A stretch of DNA of 64,000 bases from Flammeovirgaceae bacterium SG7u.111 (GTDB lineage Bacteria > Bacteroidota > Bacteroidia > Cytophagales > Flammeovirgaceae). The stretch covers positions 5,037,635-5,101,634 of the forward strand of contig CP139021.1 of assembly GCA_034044135.1 (NCBI GenBank), read 5' to 3'. The position numbers and the translations under genes are program-made. How positions within the stretch are numbered: position 1 is the first letter of the stretch; each line of letters opens with the position of its first letter. Below, piece by piece: positions 8,202 through 17,538 of the stretch. Under the pieces are notes generated by a model. The model was not told the origin of the DNA. It ran no database searches and worked only from the letters and a program-made list of their open reading frames with translations.

Positions 8202-11200
8202 ATGTTACGAAAAAACATGATACAATTTAAATTTATACTAGCACTGCTCTGTACCGTGCTGGTGATAAAGGCAAATGGGCAGGAACTGCCTGAAGTGATA
8301 CCTCCATCCCCAGAAGCACAAAAAATTATTCAATATATAGACTATCCTGTAAGCTATTCTACTGGTCTTTCTTCGGTAAACATTCCGTTATATACAATCA
8401 AATCAAAGGAATTGAATTTGCCATTATCCTTGAGCTACCATGCATCGGGTTTACAGCCATCTGCGGATGATGGCCTTGTGGGCTTAGGATGGAAACTCAA
8501 TACAGGAGGGACAATTACTCGAGAAATAAACGGTCAACCTGACGAACAATATTGGGATCATATCATTAAGTCCGAAGATGATTTGCCATATGGCGAACAA
8601 TGTGATGAGGTTATAAATGGAGGATGTTATCATACAAAGAATGATCCTGGGTATACCTATATGAGTAACATTGAAAAAAAGATCGATGATTCCGAATATG
8701 ATATCTTCTATTATTCCTTATTAGGAAGCTCAGGTAAGTTTGTGTTCAAAAGGAGCAATGATATAAACACCTTTTTAGAACCTATCACATTACCTTACAA
8801 GCCATCTGTATCAATTAAGCCGATACTCAAAAACTCAACACCAGGTGGCTATTATTTTGAGTATTTTGATATTGTGGACGAGAATGGCAATTTTTATCGG
8901 TTTGGCAAATCTATTTCGACAGAAAAAGAGGAACTAGAAAAGTTTGTAAACAATAGTAGTTCTATTACTGTCAAGGGAAGCACATCATGGTTATTAACAG
9001 AAATTATATCAGCTAACAAGACTGATACGATTTACTTTGAATATGAGAATGTATTCAATACAGAAACCCCTACATTGGAAGCACATAAGTATATTTTAAA
9101 GCTGAACAGGAGCCAGTCTGTTACAGAGGGGGGGCTTGGTTCTTCCCTCAGCGGATATAGTTATACCCAAAAGAGAATAAAAAAAATAACTTCCAAGAAT
9201 TGTGAGGTTAGCTTTTCCTATAAAGGGAAGTACTACAAAAACAAGATTCTTGAAAAAATAGAAATCTTTAAAAGGGGAGGCACCACGCCTTTTAAAACGA
9301 TTAATCTCAAGAGTTCCAAATACCACAACGATTCAGACAGGCTAAATTGGTACAAGCTTGAAGAGGTCAGCTTTGAAGATGTAGACCTTGAAGAAATATA
9401 TAAATATAGTTTGGTCTATTATAATGATGGGACTCCATCAAAGTTTCCCAATATTCATGATGAGCAAACAGAGGAGACCTACTCAGTAGACTACTGGGGC
9501 TATTTCAACGGTGCATCCAATACCGCCCTACTAGACCCTTCCCAATCAAACATTGGACCGTTTATTAGTAAAACAGCAGATAGAACCCCTAATCCAATCT
9601 ACTCAATGTCAGGAGCATTGGAAAGTATTACATATCCCACAGGGGGCAAGACCACTTATACGTATGAAGGAAACGAAAATTCAAATGGGTCAATTATCGG
9701 TGGATTACGGATACGTGAGATAAAGAAAGAAGGGGGAGGAGAGGATATGCTAAGAACCTTTGTGTATGGAATTGGTACAGACGTAATATCCTTTGGATAT
9801 CCCACAAATATTATTGGGCTACCGGTAAGTTCTGGCTTATTTAGGCAAATTTCGATACAGCTTAATGGAAATGTGGCATCTTCATTGACACGGACTTATC
9901 TCTCTGCCCCGGAAGCAAGCATAAACTTAAACGGAAGCCCTAGTACCTATAAAAACGTCAAAGAATACATTGGTAGCGAGACAAATAATACAGGCTGGAT
10001 AGAGCATGACTTTGATGCTTTTCCTATAGTAAGCCATCAACATATATCCACAGATGTTTTTCCGAAAAATGAATGGGTTTTATGGTGGCCTTACTACGAA
10101 CTATTTACAACCCAGCCTATAGGGATAGCTTATGAAGCAGAGGTCTTTTACCAATCCACATACGTATTTGGTGAAGTTTTCGAAAAAAGCACAAAATATT
10201 ACAATGGTTCAGCATTAATAAAAGAAGTCGAGAATTTTTATTCCCATGAGGAGAAGGAACTATTACAAGGCCTAAAAATAAGACGTTTTGTAAGCCCTTC
10301 ATCATCGTATGGAGTTTTAAAAAACCGATTTTTTTGGCGTAGGAATTACCATGTCCAACAACTATCCCAAACACTCGACAGCACGGTAGTGACAGATTAT
10401 CTAGAGGGCGGGGAGTTGACATCTAGAACCTACTATACCTATGATGCTAACTTGTTCGTGAAAGAAAGCAAGACCAAAGACAGCAAAGGCGTTTGGAAGA
10501 TATCAAAGATGAAATACCCCACCGACTTTGCTACCTCGGGGAACGTCTATGAGAAGATGAAGGCAAGGCACATCCTCTCCCCTGTCATAGAGACATCAAA
10601 CTATCTGGGCTCGACATTCCTTTCCTCGCTCAAGTCCTCGTACAAAGAGTGGGGCGGGGATATCATCGCCCCAGAGCTGGTACAGACCAAAAAGAAGGGG
10701 CAGGCCAGTGCGGAGACAAGGATAAGGTACGAGAGTTATGACGACTTTGGAAACCCTCGCACGGTAAGAAAGGAAGGGGGCACGCCCATCACCTACCTCT
10801 GGGGCTACAACAACACACTACCGATAGCAAATGTGGCCAATGCAGCGTACGAAGAGGATATTGAAACATATACCGAACAGGCTCCAATCTCGTATTCAAA
10901 TGCCATTACCATAAGCGTGCCCACCGACCAAGACCTACCTAATACTACTTTTACCATCGACCAAGCGCAGACGGTGACCTTTACGGTATCTCTATCAAGC
11001 TTGGGCTCTCCAGGCAGCCCAGGTGAGAACATACTATACCTAAGTCTAGACGGTTCTACTTGGTCTTATAAATTAGATGCAGGAGAGAATATGCCATCGG
11101 CTCCTTCAATAACAAAGACCCTACAGCCCGGGACCTATAGCATCAAATATAGGGCGGCCCTGCTCCTCAATGGTTCTGGACTTATACTCGATCTCAACGG

Positions 11201-11666
11201 CAGCTATTTACGAACCCTAAAGCGCGCCCACGCCACCGTTTTCCATACCAGCTTTGAGGAAGATGGCAATAACAGCTCTTACGCCAAGACAGGAAGGAAA
11301 ATCCATTACGGAACATACAAGGTCCCTCTTCCTACCACTGCCGGGAAGTACATCTTGAGCTACTGGAAAAAACAGGGCTCCGGAGACTGGCAGTACACCG
11401 AAGAACCTCCAATAACGGTCACTTCGACAGCTTTCCAGACAAAAACGATAGGTGCTATCGGTTCATACATAGACGAGGTAAGGCTCTACCCGACAGATGC
11501 CCAGATGACCACCTACACCTACGACCCGCTCATAGGGATGACCTCCCAAACAGACCCCAACGGGCTGACCACCTACTTCGAATACGACTCCTTCGGCAGG
11601 CTCAAGCTGGTCAGGGACCATGAGGGCAACATCCTCAAGTCTAACGAATACAACTACAAACACTAA
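8202..11666 (+). CDS. RHS-type secreted protein, N-terminal partner of the RHS pair
   Basis: 1154 residues. Signal peptide ends near KANGQE; an alternative ATG lies at 8217. Soon after comes the Bacteroidota RHS/YD pattern: VSYSTGLSSVNIPLY, LPLSLSYHASG, VGLGWKLNTGG. Later YD-type strands include TYTYEGNE, DDFGNPRTVRKEGG and TYLWGYNNTLPIA, and the C-terminus has TYTYDPLIGMTSQTDPNG and YFEYDSFGRLKLVRDHEG. It lacks the RHS core end motif and stops in a YD repeat, so it probably works with the next gene, 29 bases downstream. The first two thirds are AT-rich and the end (from about 10440) mostly GC-rich, a mosaic composition. The family forms beta-cage shells around C-terminal cargo in other systems; here that is inference. 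Confidence 0.8.
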   Translation: MLRKNMIQFKFILALLCTVLVIKANGQELPEVIPPSPEAQKIIQYIDYPVSYSTGLSSVNIPLYTIKSKELNLPLSLSYHASGLQPSADDGLVGLGWKLNTGGTITREINGQPDEQYWDHIIKSEDDLPYGEQCDEVINGGCYHTKNDPGYTYMSNIEKKIDDSEYDIFYYSLLGSSGKFVFKRSNDINTFLEPITLPYKPSVSIKPILKNSTPGGYYFEYFDIVDENGNFYRFGKSISTEKEELEKFVNNSSSITVKGSTSWLLTEIISANKTDTIYFEYENVFNTETPTLEAHKYILKLNRSQSVTEGGLGSSLSGYSYTQKRIKKITSKNCEVSFSYKGKYYKNKILEKIEIFKRGGTTPFKTINLKSSKYHNDSDRLNWYKLEEVSFEDVDLEEIYKYSLVYYNDGTPSKFPNIHDEQTEETYSVDYWGYFNGASNTALLDPSQSNIGPFISKTADRTPNPIYSMSGALESITYPTGGKTTYTYEGNENSNGSIIGGLRIREIKKEGGGEDMLRTFVYGIGTDVISFGYPTNIIGLPVSSGLFRQISIQLNGNVASSLTRTYLSAPEASINLNGSPSTYKNVKEYIGSETNNTGWIEHDFDAFPIVSHQHISTDVFPKNEWVLWWPYYELFTTQPIGIAYEAEVFYQSTYVFGEVFEKSTKYYNGSALIKEVENFYSHEEKELLQGLKIRRFVSPSSSYGVLKNRFFWRRNYHVQQLSQTLDSTVVTDYLEGGELTSRTYYTYDANLFVKESKTKDSKGVWKISKMKYPTDFATSGNVYEKMKARHILSPVIETSNYLGSTFLSSLKSSYKEWGGDIIAPELVQTKKKGQASAETRIRYESYDDFGNPRTVRKEGGTPITYLWGYNNTLPIANVANAAYEEDIETYTEQAPISYSNAITISVPTDQDLPNTTFTIDQAQTVTFTVSLSSLGSPGSPGENILYLSLDGSTWSYKLDAGENMPSAPSITKTLQPGTYSIKYRAALLLNGSGLILDLNGSYLRTLKRAHATVFHTSFEEDGNNSSYAKTGRKIHYGTYKVPLPTTAGKYILSYWKKQGSGDWQYTEEPPITVTSTAFQTKTIGAIGSYIDEVRLYPTDAQMTTYTYDPLIGMTSQTDPNGLTTYFEYDSFGRLKLVRDHEGNILKSNEYNYKH

Positions 11667-11695
11667 TTTTTTGACCAAGCTACAAAACAAAGACC

Positions 11696-14600
11696 ATGAA
11701 ATTAAAAATATATAGCATAGCCCTGCTTGCCCTCTGCTGGCTGGCAACTTGGGACGCACATGCCCAAACGGACAAAAACTATGTGCGCTCACATACCTAT
11801 ACTACCAAAAGACAGACGCTCCCCGCCAACCCACTAGGGCTGACCAAAGAGCAGGCACAGAGCAGCACCCAATACTTCGACGGGCTGGGAAGGCCTATCC
11901 AGACAGTGATAAAAGCAGGATCTCCCACTGGAAAAGACATGGTATCCCCTGTCCTCTACGATGAGTTCGGCAGGGAAGCGTTCAATTTCTTGCCCTACGT
12001 GGCCAGTGATTCCACAGGGACATATAAAAGCATGACCGGGATCGTCGATCCAGTGGCTAGCCCAACTCCCTACCAAGGAAGTGAACAGTATGACTTCTAC
12101 AATTCAGGTACGATAGGAAATGGCATCACAGGCGATACCAAGCCCTATAGCAAGACCGCATTCGAGGCATCTCCATTGAACCGAGTGCTCTCCGAAACAG
12201 GGGCAGGGGCAAACTGGCATAATCTTGGCAAGAACGTGCAGTTCTTCGAGATGGTAAATGCCACAGAAAACGATATTGAAGACATCGTGTTGCCCCGCGA
12301 CCAAGCAGAATATCCGATCAACACTAACTCGGGCAACCTGATAGGGGCAGCAAAGTCCGTGACCTTAGAGCCAGGCTTTACGTTCACCGCTACCGCCAAC
12401 GGCTCGGCAACCGTCTACATCTCCCAATACAAAGCATCAGAGGTACACCAATGGTCGATTGAAAATGGGTCGCCACAAAACGAAGGGCTCTACCCCATGG
12501 GCGAGATCTATGTGAAGCAGGTGATAGACGAGAATGGGCAAAGCATGTACGAGTTCACCAACAAAAGTGGGCAGGTCATCCTCAAGAAATCGGAAGTAGC
12601 TAGCGAGACGGTGACAAGCGGGAGCGAAAGCTCTACAGAGACCGTGTTCACCTGGACCTATTATATCTACGACGACTTCGGTAACCTCCGCTTCGTACTC
12701 GCGCCAGAGGCATTCGAGACATTGAAGGAAAACAGCTGGACATGGAACAGCAAGGCAGCAGACCTCTCCTTCGAATACCGCTACGACGGCAGGAACAGGA
12801 TGACAGAGAAAAGGATTCCAGGGATGGAAGGTTTCGTGTATATGGTCTACGATAAGCTGGACAGGCTGGTGCTTACCCAGGATCCCGTACAAAGGAATTC
12901 AAGCCTATGGGCATTTACAAAATATGATGTGTTCAACCGCCCCGTGCTTACGGGCATCACCACGATCACGGCAGCAAGCCAATCAGCGGCACAGGGTTTG
13001 GTAGATACCCATGGGACGTTCAACGAGTCACGCGGCAGCAGCATCTTAGGCTATACAAGTGTGGCCTATCCGAGTAACCAACAGGAATCTGCCTACCTCA
13101 GCGCCACTTATTATGACGATTACGAATGGAGTCCTTCGCTCTCGTTTGACGACACCCAATCTGGAAAAGGCTTTGACGATGACTATTTTACAAGGCTAAA
13201 AGGCCAGGTGACGGGCAGCAAGACCAGAATATTGGGCACGAGCGACTGGCTGGAGACCGTGATCTGGTACGACGACCGCTACCGCCCCATCCAAGTGGTG
13301 ACCCAGAACAACCTTGAAGGTTCGGACAGGGTGTATACCCAGTATGACTTTGCGGGCCGGGTGACCAAGACCCGTACACTGCATAAAGCACAGGGCAAGG
13401 CAGATATCGCCATCTTGAAGACTTTTGCTCTCGACCACTTGGGCAACGTGACGCAGATAGACCACGAGATAGAGGGAACGGGGCATACGGAGACCATCGC
13501 CATGAACACTTATAACGCCTTGGGGCAGCTCCAAAACAAGGTCCTGAACAACGACAGCGGCAGCGGGGAAACGGCAGCCTACGCCTACAACATCCGTGGG
13601 TGGATGAAGTCGATCAACGGGGCGAGCGATCCCAACAACATGGGCAATAATAAGCTCTTCAATATGGAACTGTTCTACGAGAGCGGCTTCGGCACTGCCC
13701 AATACAATGGCAACATAGCCGGGGTGAAGTGGCAGACCGCCACCACCGATATGGAACGGAACTTCCAGTACAGCTACGACAAGCTCAACCGCCTCACCGC
13801 CGCCAATTATGGCTTTGACCAAAATTTCAACAGCGACGAGGACTACGACGTATCGAACATCACCTACGACCTCAACGGCAACATCCTTAGCCTAAACAGG
13901 AAAGGGCTGACCCAGCAGGTGCAGGAGCAAAAGAGCTATGGGTACATAGACCAATTGAGCTACAGCTACGATGGAAACAGGCTGCTAGGCGTGACCGACG
14001 GCACCAGCGGCAACGACCACGAGGTGGCGGGTGATTTTAAAGATGGGAACACCAGTGGCAACGACTATGCCTACGACGCCAATGGCAACTTGGTAAAAGA
14101 CCTGAACAAGGGCATAAAAGACGGGAGCGGGAACGGGATCACCTATAACCACCTCAACCTGCCCAGCGTGATCAAGTTCGGATCTTCCGACAAGCGGATA
14201 GAGTACACTTACGATGCGGCGGGGATCAAGCTGCAGAAGAAGGTATTTGAAGGTGGCGCACTGAAAAAGACCACCGACTATGTAGGCGAGTTTGTGTACG
14301 AGGACGGCGAGCTGCAGTTCATGCACATGGCAGAAGGCAGGGTGCTGCCCAAGAGCGCGCTTCCATTCGAGAACGGGGACGGCTATGTATATGAATACCA
14401 CTACAAGGATCACCTGGGCAACCTAAGGGTAAGCTTTAGGGAGGCGACCAAGGAATATGTGGCGACCATGGAGGAGACCCCGGAAGAGACCAAGGAACTG
14501 GAAGAAGCCACTTTTGACCAATTAGGGACAAGAGATGGGGAATTTTCACATGGCGGGACTAAAGCGGTCAAGATAGAATCTACGGTAGGCCCTTACAAGA

Positions 14601-16003
14601 TGTTCAAGATCAGCAAGGACGACAAAGTAGAAGCATCCGTATGGGTCTATTACGATAACCCAGCATCTTCGCCAAGTTCAGGTAACTATTCCACATTTTT
14701 CTCGGAAAGTTTTGGGACAGGCTCGGAAACAGGAAGCTTTTTTGGTAACTTGGGATTGGGCATGAAGCCTCCTGGGACTGATGGCTTAAATGGTGTGCCC
14801 CTCGCCTATGTGCAGGTGGTGTTCTACAACGAGAACGACGAGGTGGTACAGAGCGCCAGGAAGGAGATCAGGAGCGAAGGCTCGGATAATTGGATCGAAC
14901 TAAAGGCCTCCCCTGATAAGGCTAAGCACAATGGCTATGCAAAAGTGTTCGTAGTGAACGAGTCCAGCGAGCCGGTATGGGTAGACGATTTCAAGATCAC
15001 GCACCAGCAACTGGTGGTGCAGGAAAACCACTACTACCCCTACGGCATGAACATGGCGGGGATAGAAAGGAAAGGAGCCCCTGACCACCTTTTCCAGTAC
15101 AATGGAGGAGTTGAGAAAGAGGAATCTTTTGGGCTTAATTGGTATGAGACAGAGTATAGAAACTACGATAGTCAATTGGGAAGATGGCACCAAGTTGACC
15201 CATTGTCAGAAGCTGCTAGAAGCTGGACCCCCTACAGGTATGGACTTAACAACCCTATACGACTTAATGACCCCTCAGGCTTATTGGAAGCAAGTGATGT
15301 CCTAAAATTCTTAGAGAAAGGTGGGAGCCTTCCAAATGGTTATACATGGACTGATGATGATTCGGATGTTAACGATGGAGTATATGATCAACAAGAAGAT
15401 AGGAGATATGAAAAGATTGATGATATTGGTGATGAATTTGGTATACATATTTTTCGAGATAAAGATGGTTCGGTTCATTATGTGAATACAGATACAGGTT
15501 TTAAAAAATCAGTGTCTGCAGAAGAACTTAAAAAGTTTAGATCAAGATTAAATGAATTATCACCTTACATAGAAGCTTTGATGCTACTTAAAGAACCAGG
15601 AGTTGGATTTAATTTTTCAGCCAGTGCTATTCTTGGAGGAGGGTTTGCAGGAGACATTTCGATAATTAAAGGTATTGATGGTGTAGGTGTTTATCTTTCG
15701 CTTGGACCTGCTTTAGGGTATGATATTGGAATCGCCGCGGGCGGATTTAAGTTGATTGATACTGCAAATGATGGAATTTCTATTATTGGAGGTGATCCTG
15801 CTGGACTTGAAGTCTATGGAGGTGGGGGGTTTATTTTGAATGGTGTAGTTGGTACTAACTTAGATCTTAATAATCCTAAGCTGTCGGGTTTCAAAAGGCT
15901 TAACACCCAATATATCAAAGTTGGTGCTTCAATAGGTGGGAAAGGAGGAGGAAGTGTTGGATTATCTTATTCCATTGAATTATATAAAACAAGAGATAAA
16001 TAA
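11696..16003 (+). CDS. DUF6443/RHS repeat-associated core protein with variable C-terminal tip
   Basis: 1435 residues. Signal peptide ends near AHAQT. A DUF6443-type region follows (about 25-170; NYVRSHTY, STQYFDGLGRPIQTV, YDEFGRE). Many YD repeats come next (YDDFGNLRF, YRYDGRNRMTEKR, YDKLDRLVLTQDP, YSYDKLNRLTAANYG). The RHS core includes HYKDHLGNLRVSF (about 900) and, near 1140-1195, YDSQLGRWHQVDPLSE, YRYGLNNPIRLNDPSGL. About 235 residues follow this motif: an acidic segment, then a glycine-rich region with many hydrophobic strands. This is the position of the toxin tip in polymorphic RHS proteins, but I recognise no toxin family or catalytic motif. DNA changes from GC-rich to AT-rich near 15100, inside the conserved core. 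A candidate partner gene starts one base after the stop. Confidence 0.85.
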   Translation: MKLKIYSIALLALCWLATWDAHAQTDKNYVRSHTYTTKRQTLPANPLGLTKEQAQSSTQYFDGLGRPIQTVIKAGSPTGKDMVSPVLYDEFGREAFNFLPYVASDSTGTYKSMTGIVDPVASPTPYQGSEQYDFYNSGTIGNGITGDTKPYSKTAFEASPLNRVLSETGAGANWHNLGKNVQFFEMVNATENDIEDIVLPRDQAEYPINTNSGNLIGAAKSVTLEPGFTFTATANGSATVYISQYKASEVHQWSIENGSPQNEGLYPMGEIYVKQVIDENGQSMYEFTNKSGQVILKKSEVASETVTSGSESSTETVFTWTYYIYDDFGNLRFVLAPEAFETLKENSWTWNSKAADLSFEYRYDGRNRMTEKRIPGMEGFVYMVYDKLDRLVLTQDPVQRNSSLWAFTKYDVFNRPVLTGITTITAASQSAAQGLVDTHGTFNESRGSSILGYTSVAYPSNQQESAYLSATYYDDYEWSPSLSFDDTQSGKGFDDDYFTRLKGQVTGSKTRILGTSDWLETVIWYDDRYRPIQVVTQNNLEGSDRVYTQYDFAGRVTKTRTLHKAQGKADIAILKTFALDHLGNVTQIDHEIEGTGHTETIAMNTYNALGQLQNKVLNNDSGSGETAAYAYNIRGWMKSINGASDPNNMGNNKLFNMELFYESGFGTAQYNGNIAGVKWQTATTDMERNFQYSYDKLNRLTAANYGFDQNFNSDEDYDVSNITYDLNGNILSLNRKGLTQQVQEQKSYGYIDQLSYSYDGNRLLGVTDGTSGNDHEVAGDFKDGNTSGNDYAYDANGNLVKDLNKGIKDGSGNGITYNHLNLPSVIKFGSSDKRIEYTYDAAGIKLQKKVFEGGALKKTTDYVGEFVYEDGELQFMHMAEGRVLPKSALPFENGDGYVYEYHYKDHLGNLRVSFREATKEYVATMEETPEETKELEEATFDQLGTRDGEFSHGGTKAVKIESTVGPYKMFKISKDDKVEASVWVYYDNPASSPSSGNYSTFFSESFGTGSETGSFFGNLGLGMKPPGTDGLNGVPLAYVQVVFYNENDEVVQSARKEIRSEGSDNWIELKASPDKAKHNGYAKVFVVNESSEPVWVDDFKITHQQLVVQENHYYPYGMNMAGIERKGAPDHLFQYNGGVEKEESFGLNWYETEYRNYDSQLGRWHQVDPLSEAARSWTPYRYGLNNPIRLNDPSGLLEASDVLKFLEKGGSLPNGYTWTDDDSDVNDGVYDQQEDRRYEKIDDIGDEFGIHIFRDKDGSVHYVNTDTGFKKSVSAEELKKFRSRLNELSPYIEALMLLKEPGVGFNFSASAILGGGFAGDISIIKGIDGVGVYLSLGPALGYDIGIAAGGFKLIDTANDGISIIGGDPAGLEVYGGGGFILNGVVGTNLDLNNPKLSGFKRLNTQYIKVGASIGGKGGGSVGLSYSIELYKTRDK

Positions 16004-16004
16004 T

Positions 16005-16439
16005 ATGTTTACAAAAAGAGTCTTATTAATCATTGTTTTACTTCCATTTGTATGTTGTAATAAAACTGAACGGTGTATTGCACAACTTGAAGTAGAGACA
16101 AGCCTTTCTTACAAGCATCTTGTATCAGATAAGTACATCGATAGAACTAATCACGGGCGTTATGATTTAGTGCTTCAAAAAGACAATAAGTTTGAACCCA
16201 ATGATTTCGACCGCTACCCATTTAGAAAAATATGGCACGCAGCAGACATTGGTGACTCATTGATAAAGGAGAAAGGATCAATCATATTTAAAATCGTCAA
16301 ACCAAGTGGAGTTGTAAAATATGTAGAACTACACTGTCCAGAAAACGATTCAATTTATGCAGCAGAGGCTACATTTTATTTTGATTCTATGAGACGGGTT
16401 GGGTATCCCATGAGGTTTAAAGAGTTGTTTTCCAATTAA
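16005..16439 (+). CDS. Small predicted lipoprotein following the RHS tip; candidate immunity protein
   Basis: 144 residues from ATG 16005, which lies one base after the RHS stop; a longer frame back to 15936 would overlap the RHS gene and lacks a signal sequence at its start. The N-terminus MFTKRVLLIIVLLPFVCCN is a strong hydrophobic signal ending in two cysteines, consistent with a lipoprotein, although the lipobox is atypical. The rest is mixed alpha/beta with no recognised domain. Genes in this position behind RHS tips often encode immunity proteins; an envelope location would fit a toxin acting in the periplasm or membrane. The 3' end of this gene and its flank seem to be repeated near 18741, before the second repeat array. 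Confidence 0.65.
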   Translation: MFTKRVLLIIVLLPFVCCNKTERCIAQLEVETSLSYKHLVSDKYIDRTNHGRYDLVLQKDNKFEPNDFDRYPFRKIWHAADIGDSLIKEKGSIIFKIVKPSGVVKYVELHCPENDSIYAAEATFYFDSMRRVGYPMRFKELFSN

Positions 16440-16877
16440 ATACAATCCTTCGAATAATACAACTGCACAAATCTAAGGTGGTCGGAGCATCCGCTCCGTC
16501 CAAACAAGGGCAGCAAATAAAAAAAAGCAACCATCGAAACGTCCCGTCATCTTTTGGCGGGGCGTTTTTGGTTTTTGGGCTGGTCGTTGCCCGGTTTTCT
16601 ATTTGCCCGTCGTGGTTACTCAACACAACTAACGCCGTTACTTGCTGGCGTCAATAAGGGTTGTTGGATAAAGGAGCGTTCTTTGGGGGTATAGCTTTGC
16701 TGCTCTAAAAAGAGTAACGGCGTTAGTTCGGGCGCAAGAAAAACGATGGGGGCGCTTGGAGCGACCCCATCGCTCAACAAGAGCAGTACCCGTCGGGGTC
16801 GTTTTTTTTACGCCCCCGACGCTTTGCCCGCACCCACCTATCGTCGTGGGCATCCCAAACCACCTCGACGGGTTTGC
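16440..16877. repeat. Repeat unit A with leader (first array)
   Basis: A leader of about 60 bases (16440-16500, shared with unit D) runs into unit A proper at 16501. Unit A shows the family's hairpins: a terminator-like stem near 16538-16572 (AAACGTCCCG with CGGGGCGTTT, one wobble pair), a 16-bp long-range inverted repeat (16627-16642 with 16713-16728), a large palindrome at 16744-16772, and CGTCGGGG (16791-16798) with CCCCGACG (16814-16821). Long open frames through it are not conserved between units, so I treat it as non-coding. Confidence 0.85.
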
Positions 16878-17266
16878 CAAACAAGGGCAGCAAATGAAAA
16901 CAAAAAGCAACCATCGAAACGTCACGTCATTTTTGGCGGGGCGTTTTTGGTTTTTGGGCTGGTCGTTGCCAAGTTTTCTATTTGCCCGTCGGGGTTTGCC
17001 CACCAGCAACTAACGCCGTTACTTGCTGGCGTCAAAAAGGATTGTTGGATGGGTGAGCGTTCTTTGGGGCTAGAAAGCTTTGCTGCTCTAAAAAGAGTAA
17101 CGGCGGTGGTAGTTCGTTCGGGTGCAAGAATAACGATAGGAGCGCTTGGAGCGACCCCATCGCTAAACAAGGGCCGTACCCGTCGGGGTCGTTTTTTTAC
17201 GCCCCCGACGCTTTGCCCGCACCCACCTATCATCGTGGGCGTACCAAACCACTACAACGGGTTTGC
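16878..17266. repeat. Repeat unit B
   Basis: A unit of 389 bp starting at the common CAAACAAGGGCAGCAAA motif. It is nearly identical to unit E, including an altered right arm of the long-range stem (a GTGG insertion before TAGTT) and the diverged GATAGGAGCGC version of the large palindrome. The right arm pairs better with the left arm of the next unit (C) than with its own. Confidence 0.85.
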
Positions 17267-17527
17267 CAAACAAGGGCAGCAAATAAAAACAAAAAGCAAC
17301 CATCGAAACGTCTCGTCACCTTTTGGCGGGGCGTTTTTGGCTTTTGGGGCCGGTCGTTGCCCAGTTTCCTATTTGTCAGTCGGCGTTGTCTAAAAACAAC
17401 TACCACCGTTACTTGCTGGCATCAAAAAGGGTTGTTGGGTAAAGGAGCGTTCTTTGGGGTTATAAAGCTTTGCTGTAAAAAAGAGTAACGGCGTTAGTTC
17501 GGGCGAAAGAAAAACGATGGGGGCGCT
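17267..17527. repeat. Repeat unit C, truncated by the IS110 element
   Basis: This unit matches unit F most closely (GGCTTTTGGGGCCGG segment, TTATAAAGC). It breaks off at GGGGGCGCT, the centre of the unit's large palindrome, where IS110 sequence begins. The second half of the palindrome and the rest of the unit are absent on this side. Confidence 0.85.
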
Positions 17528-17538
17528 ACTCTTATGGT

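Noticed and set aside
13196-13822. 208-codon minus-strand frame in the RHS gene
   Set aside because: Antisense shadow of conserved YD-repeat coding sequence.
15936-16004. Upstream extension of the lipoprotein gene
   Set aside because: Would overlap the RHS gene and lead with a charged non-signal region; the ATG at 16005 begins directly with the signal sequence.
16417-17009. Two minus-strand frames in the first repeat unit
   Set aside because: The same hypothetical peptide appears in several units with shifts; no start or ribosome site is conserved.
16746-17393. Long plus-strand open frame through repeat units A-C
   Set aside because: The frame is not kept between units (lengths 377, 389, 384, 391, 383), the composition is repeat-driven and other frames and strands are equally open.
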